NCBI GenBank assembly: GCA_014728685.1
Contig: WJLG01000109.1
Coordinates: 1 to 5,552, forward strand
DNA from: Candidatus Falkowiibacteriota bacterium
Lineage (GTDB): Bacteria; Patescibacteriota; Patescibacteriia; Patescibacteriales; WJLG01
Reading direction: 5' to 3'
DNA length: 5,552 nt
Shown piece by piece: positions 5,320 to 5,552 of this stretch; the stretch's first letter is position 1, and each line of letters begins with the position of its first letter. Both the position numbers and the translations under genes were made by a program. The notes beneath the pieces were generated by a model, which made no database searches, was not told the DNA's origin, and was given only the letters and a program-made list of their open reading frames with translations.

Positions 5320-5425
5320 ATCTACTAATGTTGCTTCTAATCTACGAATATAATCGTATCTACGAATATAATCGTATCTACGAATATAATCGTATCTACG
5401 AATATTGCTACTGATCTACGAATAT
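5320..5425. repeat. Degenerate tandem repeat, 18-20 bp units, between atpD and atpC
   Basis: Three identical 18-bp units (ATCTACGAATATAATCGT at 5340-5357, 5358-5375, 5376-5393) are flanked by a divergent 20-bp unit on each side (5320-5339 and 5394-5413) and a 12-bp partial unit (5414-5425). Each junction carries the near-palindrome TACGAATATAATCGTA, which has a single mismatched pair. On the transcribed strand the core reads ATTCGTAGAT. The repeat starts 6 bp past the atpD stop codon and ends 19 bp before the atpC start. Short direct tandem copies without spacers are not a CRISPR array. Confidence 0.9.
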
Positions 5426-5431
5426 GGTGAA

Positions 5432-5552
5432 TTAACGTGCTTCAACCTGATCTATCGATCCTTTCATATAGAATTCATCCTCGTGCTTATCATCATATTT
5501 GCCTTCCAATATTTCTTTAAAGCCCCTGATCGTATCGGTAACCTTGACATAC
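5432..5552 (-). CDS. atpD: F0F1 ATP synthase beta subunit, C-terminal 39 residues (partial)
   Basis: The frame enters from the right edge and ends at TAA 5434-5432. The readable tail, [20 protein letters not shown] followed by [19 protein letters not shown], matches the highly conserved end of the catalytic beta subunit ([26 protein letters not shown] in typical members). The beta subunit holds the nucleotide-binding catalytic site of F1. The order atpD then atpC is the usual one. Lys-His in place of the common Leu-Pro after KYDD is a small variation. Confidence 0.95.
   Translation of the reverse strand, partial: YVKVTDTIRGFKEILEGKYDDKHEDEFYMKGSIDQVEAR

Noticed and set aside
5178..5414. Plus-strand frame ending in a repeated YEYNRI peptide
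   Set aside because: The peptide repeat follows from the 18-bp tandem DNA repeat being a multiple of three, and most of the rest is antisense to atpC.
5320..5425. Possible CRISPR array
   Set aside because: Units are only 18-20 bp and directly adjacent, with no unique spacers and no cas genes.

Overview
All genes in this window read leftward (minus strand). Gene content and style suggest an uncultured bacterium, most plausibly a member of the Patescibacteria/CPR (Parcubacteria-like). This is an inference from three things: the AtpC/AtpD sequences, the absence of recognisable Shine-Dalgarno (SD) sites in front of the flanking genes, and a short-period repeat of the ATTCGTAGAT type between atpD and atpC, which I recall (unverified) from such genomes. 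No ribosomal or other phylogenetic marker is present, so the assignment is tentative.

Layout from the right, which is 5' of transcription: the C-terminal end of atpD (F1 beta subunit), a degenerate tandem repeat of 18-20 bp units, then atpC (F1 epsilon subunit), closed by an intrinsic terminator. A well-formed TTGACA / extended -10 promoter then starts a new unit with a Wzz/YveK-type polysaccharide co-polymerase lacking a kinase domain. Next comes a block of three genes for exported proteins. The first encodes a 511-residue protein with a signal peptide, coiled coil, Asp-Thr-Val/Ile linker and a beta-rich, possibly barrel-like C-terminus. The second, 25 bp downstream, encodes a 137-residue secreted protein, and this pair ends in a terminator with a perfect 19-bp stem. 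The third encodes a lipoprotein with a glycoside-hydrolase-like barrel and ends in its own terminator. At the left edge lies the N-terminal 163 residues of a polytopic membrane protein of the O-antigen ligase/polymerase type, cut by the window.

The window thus joins a housekeeping ATP synthase operon end to a surface-polysaccharide locus. The Wzz-like protein and the ligase/polymerase-like protein would set chain length and polymerise or attach a glycan. The lipoprotein could cleave or bind that glycan, but this rests on position only.

The three-gene block differs from its polysaccharide neighbours: it is richer in G+C (sampled 60-base lines about 45-65% versus about 32-37%), each gene has an SD-like site, and each product is exported. 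Two of its leaders share an unusual hairpin plus an 11-nt sequence element. These are the most interesting signals. No RNA genes, CRISPR array, insertion sequence or attachment site were seen, and no gene-free stretch exceeds about 190 bases.
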